Shown here in pieces: positions 1-8,938 of a stretch of 64,000 nucleotides of DNA. Every line of letters begins with the position of its first letter. Position 1 is the first letter of the stretch. Source of the DNA: Enterocloster alcoholdehydrogenati (GTDB taxonomy: Bacteria > Bacillota > Clostridia > Lachnospirales > Lachnospiraceae); the NCBI RefSeq assembly GCF_013282095.1, contig NZ_BLTJ01000007.1, forward strand, positions 62,001 to 126,000. The letters are read 5' to 3'. The notes under the pieces are model-generated. The model had not been told where the DNA came from. It worked only from the letters and a program-made list of their open reading frames with translations, and did no database searches. A program made the position numbers and the translations under genes.

Positions 1-594
1 CTGGATCAGGCAGTTTAATAAGAATCCCAGAGACAAAAACAGGTTTACCATAGCGAATTTTGCAACAGGAACATTTGCAGTTACACCGGCGCTTCCCAGC
101 ACAGCCAGAACAATGCCGTACTGTAAAGCAGTATTAAAGGGAAGCAGCGGATGGTTTGCTGCAAATCCCGCTGTCATAATGATTTTGGATGGGGGAAGTT
201 TTTTGCTGTATGGCATGGTAGAAAGAAGCCCGATCACCATAACGTAGTATGCAGTAGAGCCTGTGCCAAAGAGGCTGCAGCCTAACATTACAACCAGGAT
301 CATAAGCACATAGGCCTTCATTCCGCCCTTATTGGCCATATTGAACATGGTCTTTTTAAAGGCTGTAATAAAACTGGTTTTCTGAAGCGCAGCAATGATT
401 GCCATGAATTCTGCCAGCATAATAATGGTAGCATTTGAAAATCCCGCAAAGGCTGATTTAATGTCAGCAATTCCGAAAATAACCAGCAAAAGGCAGGCAA
501 GCAGAGGCGGCGCGCCAAAAGGCAGCTTATCTGTCATGATCAGAATGACCATGAACGCTGTAATTGCAAGCGCAATAATCATTTGAAGTGTCAT
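1..594 (-). CDS. SLC13/DASS-type anion permease, N-terminal part
   Basis: The first 198 residues of a membrane transporter run off the left edge of the window. I translated it from an ATG at 594, which has ACAGGAGGAT immediately upstream. Hydrophobic segments alternate with short loops from residue 4 on, and the pattern (MTDKLPFGAPPLL start, then an AGFSNATIIMLAEFMAII stretch) resembles the ion-transporter superfamily that moves di- and tricarboxylates with Na+ or H+. It is the last gene of the acid-sugar cluster but has its own promoter 140 bases upstream, so it is probably the uptake system for the same substrate. Family confidence is fair. The substrate is inferred from context only. Confidence 0.7.
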   Translation of the reverse strand, partial: MTLQMIIALAITAFMVILIMTDKLPFGAPPLLACLLLVIFGIADIKSAFAGFSNATIIMLAEFMAIIAALQKTSFITAFKKTMFNMANKGGMKAYVLMILVVMLGCSLFGTGSTAYYVMVIGLLSTMPYSKKLPPSKIIMTAGFAANHPLLPFNTALQYGIVLAVLGSAGVTANVPVAKFAMVNLFLSLGFLLNCLIQ

Positions 595-700
595 TTCTTT
601 ATCCTCCTGTTTCATAGGTGTATTCCCAAAGTCAGCTCCCCAGGAAATCCATAAAACCGCTGTTCCCCGGTCCGCCAGAACATTTCGCAGTTTTGTTGTT

Positions 701-718
701 TTGCACAATCACGTGCAA
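701..718. promoter_or_regulatory. Dyad TTGCAC-N6-GTGCAA, possible operator
   Basis: A perfect 6-bp inverted repeat with a 6-bp spacer lies just downstream of the predicted start point of the SLC13 permease transcript. A GTGCAA half-site also occurs at 7001-7006, in the control region of the PrpR-like regulator. It is a candidate binding site for that regulator; this is inference only. Confidence 0.35.
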
Positions 719-732
719 TTCATCTTGATCAA

Positions 733-761
733 AGTATACAGGATGACAGCAAATTACACAA
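733..761 (-). promoter_or_regulatory. Promoter of SLC13 permease gene
   Basis: On the minus strand TTGTGT (756-761) is followed after 17 bases by TATACT (733-738), a good sigma-A match. The permease start codon is at 594. The rest of the 595-1027 gap holds the dyad at 701-718, AT-rich sequence and a terminator near 985. Confidence 0.6.
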
Positions 762-972
762 TAAGCAAGGCATTTTTGTGTGTTACATTTAGAAACAATT
801 ATAAAGTATTTATAAACTAATGATAAAATATGTCATTTTTTGAAACATATATGAGTAAACTTACAGCAATGCGTTTCAGCTTAAAACATTTAAAACGATA
901 CTGCTGCAATGACAGACTGGACAAGGATGAGGTTTATCCAATCTGGTTCTGGCGGGCTGCGCCAAACATAAA

Positions 973-996
973 CAGGCGGGGATTACTCCCCGCCCC
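973..996 (-). terminator. Terminator-like hairpin after PdxA2 gene
   Basis: GGCGGGG-ATTACT-CCCCGCC forms a 7-bp GC stem about 30 bases past the stop codon of the 1028-2098 gene. On the minus strand it is followed by TGTTTATGTTT, a weak U tract. It separates the catabolic operon from the permease gene. Confidence 0.55.
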
Positions 997-1027
997 TTGA
1001 TGAATCGCAGACCGCTGCGCACCCTGT

Positions 1028-2098
1028 TTATTTTCTCCCTTTCGCCATGCAAACCGCATAATCGATGGCATTTACAAGACTGAGTTCGTTGCTTGTACCC
1101 TTTCCGGCCAATGCAAAGCCTGTGCCGTGGTCTACACTGGTACGGATAATGGGAAGTCCCAGCGTTACATTGACGCCTTCCACGGCCTTCCAGCTCTGCG
1201 CCTCTCTGTCATAGACAAAACCCACTGTCTTTAAGGGGATATGGCCCTGATCGTGGTACATACACACTACAATGTCATACCAGCCGCCAAGAGCCTCGGA
1301 GAACACACTGTCCGGCGGAATAGGGCCGATGGCATTGATGCCCTTTTCCTTTGCCTCTTTAATGGCAGGCCCGATCTCCTCTAATTCCTCAGTGCCGAAC
1401 AGTCCGTTTTCCCCGCAGTGGGGATTTAAGCCCGCAACGGCAACCCTGGGATTTTCAATTCCCATATCGCGGCAGGCCTTATCCGCAATTTCAATTACCT
1501 CCAGCACTCTGGCCTTCTTTACCCGCTCACAGGCCTCACGCAGGGATACGTGGGTGGAAACGTGCACCACCCGCAGGTCATGGTGAGCCAGCATCATAGT
1601 GTATTTTTTTGTATTTGTATAGGCTGCGTAAATTTCCGTATGGCCGTCAAAATGAGTATAACCGTCAGAATGTTTCCCATGATCCTGCTCCAGAGCCATA
1701 TTCATGGCCTCTTTGTTTAAGGCGTTAGTGCAGGTAGCGTCTACCTCACCAGCCAGCGCCAGTTCAATCACCTTTTTTACGCACTGGAACGCCGCATTTC
1801 CGCCTTCGGCACTTACCTTCCCAATGGAAAATGAAGCCGCGTCAGGAATCAGCTCCAGATGAAGTACATCAATGGTTCCCGGAGCAAACAATGCGTCCTC
1901 CACCTTCTGGCAGCGATGGATCCTGATATCAGGACGGCCGACAAAACGGGCTGCCTGTTCGATCATTTTTGCGTCGCCTACCACAATGGGGCGGCAGCGG
2001 TCATACAATTCCTCATGAGCCAGGGCCTTAACGGTAATCTCCGGCCCGTTTCCTGCGGGGTCGCCCATGGTGATCCCAACGATCGGCTTTTCATTCAT
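1028..2098 (-). CDS. pdxA2: PdxA2-type 4-phospho-acid dehydrogenase
   Basis: 356-residue PdxA-family NAD-dependent, metal-dependent dehydrogenase. Visible family motifs are GITMGDPAGNGPEI (8-21), the late metal-site segment MYHDQGHIPLK and the C-terminal TSVDHGTGFALAGKG. True PdxA oxidises 4-phosphohydroxythreonine in vitamin B6 synthesis. When paired with a DUF1537 kinase, as here, PdxA2 enzymes oxidise and decarboxylate D-threonate or D-erythronate 4-phosphate to dihydroxyacetone phosphate. No other B6 gene is present in the window. It starts 18 bases after the aldolase-like gene and is the last gene of a five-gene minus-strand operon. The family is certain; the catabolic role rests on gene context. 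Confidence 0.85.
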   Translation of the reverse strand: MNEKPIVGITMGDPAGNGPEITVKALAHEELYDRCRPIVVGDAKMIEQAARFVGRPDIRIHRCQKVEDALFAPGTIDVLHLELIPDAASFSIGKVSAEGGNAAFQCVKKVIELALAGEVDATCTNALNKEAMNMALEQDHGKHSDGYTHFDGHTEIYAAYTNTKKYTMMLAHHDLRVVHVSTHVSLREACERVKKARVLEVIEIADKACRDMGIENPRVAVAGLNPHCGENGLFGTEELEEIGPAIKEAKEKGINAIGPIPPDSVFSEALGGWYDIVVCMYHDQGHIPLKTVGFVYDREAQSWKAVEGVNVTLGLPIIRTSVDHGTGFALAGKGTSNELSLVNAIDYAVCMAKGRK

Positions 2099-2116
2099 AG
2101 TCCTGTTCCCCTTTCT

Positions 2117-3025
2117 TTAGCACATACCCTTTGCCGCATTTTCAGCCATAACCTTCTTGATTGCCTGGATTCCCTCTTCAGGCACCTGATTAAATGGCGC
2201 ACGGCAGGGGCCTACCTCATAGCCTAAAAGGCGGGTAGCGGTCTTAACAATGGTGTTTGGATTGCCATACTTAAAGCAGGCTCTGAAGCTCTGGATGCTG
2301 GCGTTGGCCGCCTTTGCCTCCTCGATCTTCCCTTCCATAAACAGGTTGTAAATAGAAGCCATGGTATGAGGATATACATTGGCACAGCCTGCGATACCTC
2401 CGGTGCCGCCTGCAAGCAGGGTCCAGATGATCAGCTGGTCATTTCCTGACAGAGTGTAAAATTTTCCGTTTTCCTTCTTCTCCCCCGCATCGATATAGCC
2501 CAAGATATTGGTAAAGTTTCCACTGGAATCCTTAGCGCCCACAATGTTATCGATCTGAGCCAGACGGGCTACGGTAGCAGGAGCAAGGGCATTCCCGGTA
2601 CGGGCGGGAATGTTATAGAGTACGATCGGCATATCTACCGCCTCTGCGATGGTCTTGTAGTGCACATACAGCTCCTCCTGGCTGGCTGCTGCAAAGCTTG
2701 GAGTGATGATGGAGAGCACATCTGCACCTGCGGCCTGAGCCATGCGGCTCTGCTCAATGGTCTCCTTTGTGGAAATGCAGCCGGTGCCTGCGTATACGGG
2801 TACACGGCCGTTGCACTGGTCAATTACCGTCTCTAATACCAGCTGTTTTTCCTTTGCGTTTAAAATGTATCCCTCGCCGTTTGTCCCGAAGGGAAATAAA
2901 GCGTGTACTCCGCCCTCGATCATGCGGTCTACCTGGCGGCGAAGTTCTTCTGTATTGATCGTCTCGTCCTCATACATAGGGGTGATAATCGGCGGGATAA
3001 TACCTTTGAGTTCCAAGTTTTTCAT
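2117..3025 (-). CDS. DapA/NanA-family class I aldolase or synthase
   Basis: 302-residue TIM-barrel lyase of the dihydrodipicolinate synthase/N-acetylneuraminate lyase family, which uses pyruvate bound as a Schiff base. The loop PFGTNGEGY (45-53), the catalytic Tyr in LYNIPARTG (Y137) and the Schiff-base Lys in GAKDSSG (K165) are all present. The position in a sugar-acid operon, away from any lysine gene, favours a 2-keto-3-deoxy-acid aldolase or sialate-lyase-like activity over lysine synthesis. An aldehyde product would suit the adjacent alcohol dehydrogenase. AGGAGG precedes the ATG. The exact substrate cannot be read from sequence. Confidence 0.82.
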   Translation of the reverse strand: MKNLELKGIIPPIITPMYEDETINTEELRRQVDRMIEGGVHALFPFGTNGEGYILNAKEKQLVLETVIDQCNGRVPVYAGTGCISTKETIEQSRMAQAAGADVLSIITPSFAAASQEELYVHYKTIAEAVDMPIVLYNIPARTGNALAPATVARLAQIDNIVGAKDSSGNFTNILGYIDAGEKKENGKFYTLSGNDQLIIWTLLAGGTGGIAGCANVYPHTMASIYNLFMEGKIEEAKAANASIQSFRACFKYGNPNTIVKTATRLLGYEVGPCRAPFNQVPEEGIQAIKKVMAENAAKGMC

Positions 3026-3130
3026 GCGCTTTTCCTCCTGATTTCCGACTGCGCGTTCCCATCCTCCAAAAAGCTAAAGACGCACGCGGCCTTGTATAAT
3101 TTTAATCGTTTTGGGTTTAAATCCTTTTAT

Positions 3131-4291
3131 TTACAGCACCTCTTTATAAATGGCTCTGGCATCCTGAGGCTCTACCTTTCTGGGATTGTTTACCAGAAGC
3201 CGCTGTACCTGCATTCCGCTTTCAACCAGCTGCTCCAGATCCTCCTCCGATACACCAAATTCCTTTAAGCTTGTGGGAATATCTAGATGCTTTACGATCT
3301 CCTCCAGCCTTAAGATGATCCATGCGGACTTTTCCTCTGCCGTGCGGCAGGTCTTTTCCTCATGGCAGCAGCGGTCATAGGCCGCAGCCAGACGCTCCCT
3401 GCAGGCCGGTTCGTTAAAACGCATTACCGGTGCCAGAAGGATTGCGTTGGAAACACCGTGGGCGATATGGTATTTGCCTCCCAGAGGATAGCTTAACGCG
3501 TGTACGGCTGTGGTTCCGCTGGCTGTGATGGCAAGCCCGCCGTAGTAGGCAGCAATCTGCATCCGGTTCTTTTCTGTCATGGCATCCGGATCGTCGCAAG
3601 CCTTTTCTATGTTATTTAAAATCAGATCCAGGCCCTCCAGCGCGTACAGATCGCTGAACGGGTTAGCCTTGGCACTGGTAAAGCACTCGATACAGTGGGC
3701 CAGAGCATCTGCACCCGTAGCCGCCGCAATCTTCCTTGGCAGATTTTTAATCATCCGGGCGTCCAGAATCACATGATCCGGGATCATATTGGGATTGACG
3801 ATACCTACCTTAAGTTCCTTCTCCGGCACGGCCACGATGGCGTTGGGAGTTACTTCCGCGCCGGTTCCTGCGGTGGTTGGGATCATAATGACGGGAACGC
3901 ATTTTTTCGCCCGTCCCGGATCGTCCAGAAGCTCCTTTACGCCGTATTCATCGGTCACAAGAACACTTGCCAGCTTGGCGGCATCCATCACGCTTCCGCC
4001 TCCGCAGGCTACGATCATATCCGCTCCGCTTTCCTTAAAAGTATCTACCAGTTTCTGGACAGCCATATAACTTGGCTCTGCCGGCAGATCATCCAGCACA
4101 TAGTAATCGGCTCCCGCCGCCTTTACCGCCTCTTCCGGCAGAGCAAACAGGCCGGCGGCTTTAATTCCCTTATCGGTAAACATGGCTACTTTCTTCGTTC
4201 CCTGAGCCTTTAGGATGTCTGTAATGTTATCCATTGCGTTGTCGCCGCCGTAAACGGCATGGGGCATTTTCAGATTGTATGTAGTAAGCAT
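3131..4291 (-). CDS. Iron-containing alcohol dehydrogenase
   Basis: 386-residue group III (Fe-dependent) alcohol dehydrogenase. It has the NAD-binding GGGSVMDAAK, a metal-region DALAHCIECF and the second His cluster LGGKYHIAHGVSNA, in the expected order and at full family length. Enzymes of this family interconvert aldehydes or ketones with alcohols using NAD(P)H. It lies between the sialidase-like gene (64 bases upstream) and the aldolase gene (105 bases downstream), so it could reduce the aldehyde released by the aldolase and recycle NADH. The gene starts at ATG 4291 with AAGGAGG upstream. Confidence 0.88.
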   Translation of the reverse strand: MLTTYNLKMPHAVYGGDNAMDNITDILKAQGTKKVAMFTDKGIKAAGLFALPEEAVKAAGADYYVLDDLPAEPSYMAVQKLVDTFKESGADMIVACGGGSVMDAAKLASVLVTDEYGVKELLDDPGRAKKCVPVIMIPTTAGTGAEVTPNAIVAVPEKELKVGIVNPNMIPDHVILDARMIKNLPRKIAAATGADALAHCIECFTSAKANPFSDLYALEGLDLILNNIEKACDDPDAMTEKNRMQIAAYYGGLAITASGTTAVHALSYPLGGKYHIAHGVSNAILLAPVMRFNEPACRERLAAAYDRCCHEEKTCRTAEEKSAWIILRLEEIVKHLDIPTSLKEFGVSEEDLEQLVESGMQVQRLLVNNPRKVEPQDARAIYKEVL

Positions 4292-4355
4292 GATAAAAGC
4301 CTCCTTAAATTATAGTCTGTGCCCTCACAGCCTGTGAGGATACACCGTGGCTGCA

Positions 4356-5516
4356 CTAGCGGGTCTGGGCCGCTGTGGGATTATAAAGCCCTATCTTCTC
4401 CCGCTTTTCACCCAGCACGTCTGTCTCTTTAAAACGGATATATTTGATTCCCTGGCGGGTTCTGGCGGCATAGGTCAAATGGAGCATACCGTCTTTTCCC
4501 TGCATCAGATACGGATATTCATACTGCCTGTTGTTTGTTTTATTTTCCTCTCCCACAAAGCCTTCGCCCCGCTCCATCCACCGGATGATCGGGAAGGTCA
4601 GTCCGCCGTCCTCAGACAGCGCCACAGCCACCGGGCAGCGAAGTCCAGGCCATGCGGCCTTTCCCGGCTTAGGATCCGGGGTGCAGGTAGGGTTATAGGC
4701 AATGGCAACACGGCCGCTCTGAAGCTTAACTGCACTGATGCTGGAGTTGTTGTTCGGCAGAGGCGTGGGCTGCGGAACGCTCCAGGTCTCGCCCCAGTCA
4801 AAGGACTCGCTGCGGTGGATGCGGTAGGCCTCACGATTTCTCATAAAAGCCGCCAGATGCCCCGGCTCCAGTTCTACCACATTGGCGTGTACATGGCCGT
4901 TGCTCTTTGGCATATGAACCATGCGCCAGGTCTTTCCCTCATCATCGGAGATCCGAAAAGCGGTTGGATCTCCGGAAAGCCCTTCCTCTGAATCGGTGCA
5001 GAGCCAGTTTGAGAAGATCCAGCGGCCATTTGAAAGTACCTGAATGGGCTGGCGGCAAAATGTGCCTTCCTCTGGAAATACAGTCTCGTAAGGCCCCCAG
5101 GTACGGCCTCCGTCGGTGCTCTTCTGGCAGCGTACCACCGCTGTATACTGCATATTGTCCTTGCCCGCCTGCCGATCCAGCTGAGCCGTGTACATAGCCC
5201 ATACCGCATGGTCAGGGCCATAAAAAAGGGAGGGATTCTGCTCGCTGCGCTGCGGATCCCCGGAAATATTCACCGGTTCTGTCCAGGCCGTTTTGTCCTT
5301 TGGCAGAATGGAGCACACGATATGGATATCCGCGCTTCCCTCATATGTTCCCGCAAACCAGCAGCACAAAAGACTGCCGTCTGGAAGTTCCGCCATAGCG
5401 GGCGCATGGGCTGTGGGGTATCCTCCAGTGGGAAGCAGCGCCTCCAGAGTTCCCATTTCGTCATTTTCATAGATGGTTCCGTCCCAGGTCAATCCGGGAA
5501 GCTTGGGATAGGTCAT
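4356..5516 (-). CDS. Cytoplasmic sialidase-like (Asp-box) beta-propeller
   Basis: 386-residue protein with four Asp boxes of the SxDxGxTW type: STDGGRTWG, SDDEGKTWR, SFDWGETWS and SEDGGLTFP. This is the hallmark of six-bladed sialidase/BNR propellers. There is no signal peptide or membrane anchor, so it should act in the cytoplasm, unlike most bacterial sialidases. A PELVHPDG-like region near the start (AELPDGSLLCCWFAGTYEGS) resembles the unsaturated-uronyl or sialidase-related BNR-4 group. In this operon it probably releases or modifies a sugar acid that the kinase, dehydrogenase and aldolase then degrade. The fold is confident; the reaction is unknown. Confidence 0.72.
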   Translation of the reverse strand: MTYPKLPGLTWDGTIYENDEMGTLEALLPTGGYPTAHAPAMAELPDGSLLCCWFAGTYEGSADIHIVCSILPKDKTAWTEPVNISGDPQRSEQNPSLFYGPDHAVWAMYTAQLDRQAGKDNMQYTAVVRCQKSTDGGRTWGPYETVFPEEGTFCRQPIQVLSNGRWIFSNWLCTDSEEGLSGDPTAFRISDDEGKTWRMVHMPKSNGHVHANVVELEPGHLAAFMRNREAYRIHRSESFDWGETWSVPQPTPLPNNNSSISAVKLQSGRVAIAYNPTCTPDPKPGKAAWPGLRCPVAVALSEDGGLTFPIIRWMERGEGFVGEENKTNNRQYEYPYLMQGKDGMLHLTYAARTRQGIKYIRFKETDVLGEKREKIGLYNPTAAQTR

Positions 5517-5564
5517 AATCTCTTCTCCTTCTTATCTGTACAGATATTATTGCATCTGTCTATT

Positions 5565-6818
5565 TTAACTGTTTTTGATCCGTTCTGCCAGCTTTGTAAA
5601 AAGCTGCTCCTGGCCGAAACCGCCTGATTTTGTGATCACGTACCGGGGGCATCCCTCCCAGGCAAACCGCGCCAGCACGATCCCTTTTTCCAGCTCGCAC
5701 ACCGGCTCCAGTTCCCGGACACCGATGCAGTTCATGCACTGCAAAAGGGTATCTCCTCCAGTCAGAAGCAGGGTTCCAACACCAGGACCGGCGATGAGCG
5801 CTTTTACCATATGACCCAGGCTTCCGGCAATCCGTACCCGCATGGCCTCACGATCCAGGCCAAGCAGCCCTGCATAGGCAGCCGTAGGCTCATTGCCGCC
5901 CGGATCATTGGTCTCGATCATGGCATGGGGATGGTTTTCCACAAAGGCTTCTATCTGTTTTAACTCCTCTTTTCCTTCATCGCTCTCCCAGTATCCCTGC
6001 TCCAGTTTCTGGCGGGGCGTCAGCCGCATACGTGCAAAACCGGCATTCTCCGCCCGATCCAGCTGGGCCAGCGTGATGGTATTGACACTGCCGCAGATCA
6101 CAAGGAGTCTGGGATCCAGTTTGGGGGCCGGTACGGTTTCCTTTTTTTTCATTCCAAGCAGCTGCGGCAAAACAGAGCCAAAGCCGGCACATCCCGCCAT
6201 CACCGGCAATCCGGTCTGTGTCAGAAGCTGGCGGCCTGTAGTGATCAGCTCTTCCTCCCGCTCGGCGTCAAATATCAGAATCCCTTCTGCTAAAGGAATA
6301 CGCTCCCCTTGGCGCAGTGCTGGAAAATGGCTGACCGGCAGGCTGCTCTGTTCTCTGACCAGCTCGGTCACTGCCGAGTGAGTTACCGGTTCAAACGGAT
6401 CTTTGCCGAAGGGGCTCTCCGTCACGGGCACACCGTCTATATAATGGATACCGCCCCGCGTGATCCTTCCCATCTGCGGGAATGCCGGAAGAAAGGGAAG
6501 AAACGTCTGGCCGCTGGCTTTGAGAACACTCTCCAGCTCCGCGCCTACATTTCCTCTTAAGGCAGAATCCGTTTTCTTATAGATCCGCTCCACCCCTGCG
6601 GCTACCGCCCGCCCGGTCAGTCCTCCTACCACAGCTGCGGCCTCCTCCGGCGGCAGATGGCGGGTTTCCGTATCCACGACCAGCACATCGGCCTCACAGC
6701 CTGTAAGATCAGTTTTAGGATCTACCACCACGCGGGTTCGTATGCCGTTTACGGCAAACTGCACTCCCGTATCCAGGGCGCCGGTAAAATCGTCCGCTAT
6801 CACCAATAATTGAAACAT
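5565..6818 (-). CDS. Four-carbon acid sugar kinase (DUF1537/OtnK family)
   Basis: 417-residue member of the DUF1537 kinase family, which phosphorylates D-threonate, D-erythronate or 3-oxo-tetronates at O4. The N-terminal IADDFTGALDTGVQFA (7-22) and the C-terminal nucleotide-binding stretch GPGVGTLLLTGGDTLL are diagnostic. It is the first gene of the minus-strand operon and ends 48 bases before the sialidase-like gene. Paired with the PdxA2-type enzyme it forms the known two-step route from tetronates to dihydroxyacetone phosphate. The ribosome site CAGGAGGAGG sits close to the ATG at 6818. Confidence 0.88.
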   Translation of the reverse strand: MFQLLVIADDFTGALDTGVQFAVNGIRTRVVVDPKTDLTGCEADVLVVDTETRHLPPEEAAAVVGGLTGRAVAAGVERIYKKTDSALRGNVGAELESVLKASGQTFLPFLPAFPQMGRITRGGIHYIDGVPVTESPFGKDPFEPVTHSAVTELVREQSSLPVSHFPALRQGERIPLAEGILIFDAEREEELITTGRQLLTQTGLPVMAGCAGFGSVLPQLLGMKKKETVPAPKLDPRLLVICGSVNTITLAQLDRAENAGFARMRLTPRQKLEQGYWESDEGKEELKQIEAFVENHPHAMIETNDPGGNEPTAAYAGLLGLDREAMRVRIAGSLGHMVKALIAGPGVGTLLLTGGDTLLQCMNCIGVRELEPVCELEKGIVLARFAWEGCPRYVITKSGGFGQEQLFTKLAERIKNS

Positions 6819-7020
6819 ACGGCCTCCTCCTGAATCGTTACATATGCTTTAAGTAAGCACTCTTTATTTCTGCCATTATTATGCCTTATCTTACAGGCTT
6901 TCGCATCGAAAAAAACAAACAAATACGTTGCATTTTTAAACATTTTTCATTTTTAAGCAAAAACTACCCAGGTATCGTTTCATATATTAACATATATATG
7001 GTGCAATTTGTCCAATTCCG

Positions 7021-7029
7021 TGGTATAAT
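7021..7029 (+). promoter_or_regulatory. Extended -10 promoter of PrpR-like regulator gene
   Basis: TGGTATAAT is a perfect extended -10 (TGn-TATAAT) 32 bases before the ATG at 7061. No good -35 lies at the right distance. The 6819-7060 spacer is the shared control region of the divergent catabolic operon and the regulator. It is AT-rich and carries a GTGCAA half-site at 7001. Confidence 0.6.
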
Positions 7030-7060
7030 AGTTTCAAAGAGAAACGGAGGTATTTTCATT

Positions 7061-8860
7061 ATGGTAGAAACACGCACCAGCATCCTGGGCATTGCCCCCT
7101 ACGAGGGGATGCAGACAGCCATTGAGCGGGCAGCTCAGGCTTATCCTGATATTCATCTGGATGTATATACGGGGGATTTAAAGGAAGGAGCCGCCATTGT
7201 AGAGCGGATGCCTCAGGGAGCCTATGACTGTATTATTTCGCGAGGAGGAACAGCAGAACTGATCCGCCAGGTCACAGATCTTCCAGTAGTGGAAATCCAG
7301 ATCTCTGTCTACGATGTGCTTCGCGCCATGAAGCTGGCGGAAAATTATTCCAGACAGTATGCCATTGCCGGTTTCCCCGGCATCACGGAACCCGCCCATA
7401 CCATCTGCGACCTTCTGGGCTATAAGCTGGACATCCTGACCGTTCACAGCGCGGAGGAAGTGCCTGAAATGTTAGCACAGCTAAAGGCAAATGGCTGCCA
7501 TATGGTTGTCTGCGACATGGTGACTCACACCGTGGCTCGGCAAATGGGGCTGGATGCTTTTCTTATCACCTCCGGGGTGGAAAGCCTGCACACAGCCATT
7601 GACCAAGCTCTGCATATCAGTTCCTGGTTCGGACGGCTGAAGCGGGAAAATATGTTCCTGCGAGCCATTACCCAGGATCAGAATGGCCGGGTAGTGGTAC
7701 TGGACACAGAGGGCGCCATTTTTTACAGCAGTCCTTCAGAACCGCCGGCGGAGCTTTTAGACGTTCTGCGGTCCCACCTTAAAGAGGTGCCGCCCAGCAG
7801 TTCTCTGCGTTTTTATCACACAGAGAGGGATCAGCTTTACTGCATCACCGCCCAGACGCTGCTGATCAATATGGCTCGCTACTGCCTCTTCTACTGTACC
7901 CCTTCCCGAATCCCCCTTCACACCCACTGGACCGGCCTCAGAACCATGAACCGGGGAGAATGTGAATACCTGCTGATGAACAGCTTCTACAGCATCAGCG
8001 GTGCAATGGGAACGCTGGGAGGTGAGATCCAGACCTTTGCCGGGGCCAGACAGCCTGTGATGATCAGCGGAGAGCCGGGTACGGGCAAGGAGCAGATCGC
8101 ACGTTTCCTCTACCTGCACAGTTCATTTTCCAACAAGCCTTTTGTGCTGATAAACTGTGAGCGGATGAATGATAAGAGCTGGGATTTTCTTCTGGAGCAT
8201 TATAACTCTCCGTTAAATACTACGGGCAATACCATTTACTTTCAAAATCTGGAGACTATGCCAGAGACACGCATCCCGGCTCTGCTGGCCGCGATCCAGG
8301 AAACCGGACTGGCCCGCCGGGTACGGCTTCTGTTCTCCTGCGCCTGCCGAGACAGCGAGCCCGTTCCAAATGTGATGCGCCTGTTCAGCGCAAGGCTGGG
8401 CTGCCTCTCCCTGAATCTGCCGCCTCTGCGCAGCCGTTCCGATGAGATCCCCTCTCTGGCCAGCCTCTATCTCAGCAGTCTGAATTTGGAACTTGGCAAG
8501 CAGATCTCCGGTTTTGAGCCGCGTGCCATTGAAATGCTGCGTCAGTACGAATGGCCCAATAACTATACGCAGTTTAAGCACATTTTGCAGACCCTGGCTT
8601 CCTTAACCTCTTCCGCCTATATACGCAGCAGTTCTGTGGCGGAACTGCTGTCCAAGGAGCGCACCCTGCGCCGCCCTCTTTTACAGTCCTCTGCTCCCGC
8701 GGCCGAAAACCGCACCCTGGATGAGATCATCCGCCAGGTGATCCAGGATGCGGTTACCTCCAATAAAGGGAACCGCGCAGCAGCGGCCAGGCAGCTTGGA
8801 ATAAGCCGGACTACGCTCTGGAGGTATTTGAACAGGAGCGGAGAGGAAATGGATACATGA
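7061..8860 (+). CDS. PrpR-like regulator with degenerate AAA+ domain
   Basis: 599 residues from ATG 7061, chosen because CGGAGG lies just upstream and the longer frame from 6881 crosses the promoter. Residues 1-185 form a PrpR_N-type sensor domain (the family that senses 2-methylcitrate and other small acids). A linker or PAS-like region follows. Residues about 315-540 resemble the sigma-54 activator AAA+ domain with Walker A GEPGTGKE (337-344), and a Fis-type HTH (GNRAAAARQLGISRTTLWRY) ends the protein. The GAFTGA loop is not visible and the Walker B strand reads TIYFQNLE, without the usual Asp-Glu. It probably controls the divergent acid-sugar operon, perhaps without sigma-54. Confidence 0.8.
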   Translation: MVETRTSILGIAPYEGMQTAIERAAQAYPDIHLDVYTGDLKEGAAIVERMPQGAYDCIISRGGTAELIRQVTDLPVVEIQISVYDVLRAMKLAENYSRQYAIAGFPGITEPAHTICDLLGYKLDILTVHSAEEVPEMLAQLKANGCHMVVCDMVTHTVARQMGLDAFLITSGVESLHTAIDQALHISSWFGRLKRENMFLRAITQDQNGRVVVLDTEGAIFYSSPSEPPAELLDVLRSHLKEVPPSSSLRFYHTERDQLYCITAQTLLINMARYCLFYCTPSRIPLHTHWTGLRTMNRGECEYLLMNSFYSISGAMGTLGGEIQTFAGARQPVMISGEPGTGKEQIARFLYLHSSFSNKPFVLINCERMNDKSWDFLLEHYNSPLNTTGNTIYFQNLETMPETRIPALLAAIQETGLARRVRLLFSCACRDSEPVPNVMRLFSARLGCLSLNLPPLRSRSDEIPSLASLYLSSLNLELGKQISGFEPRAIEMLRQYEWPNNYTQFKHILQTLASLTSSAYIRSSSVAELLSKERTLRRPLLQSSAPAAENRTLDEIIRQVIQDAVTSNKGNRAAAARQLGISRTTLWRYLNRSGEEMDT

Positions 8861-8938
8861 ATCAAAGCGATTGACATTCCTAAAAAGCCGTTTTATGATA
8901 CGTCTGCAAATCATCAGAGAATGGAGTGAACGATTAAT

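Noticed and set aside
1028-3025. Vitamin B6 (PdxA) and lysine (DapA) synthesis genes
   Set aside because: No other B6 or lysine gene is near. The operon with a DUF1537 kinase and a permease indicates catabolism.
6828-6843. 16-base match TCCTGAATCGTTACAT shared with repeat copy B (34222-34237)
   Set aside because: Here it overlaps the ribosome site of the kinase gene, neither hairpin is present, and one such match is expected by chance in 64 kb.
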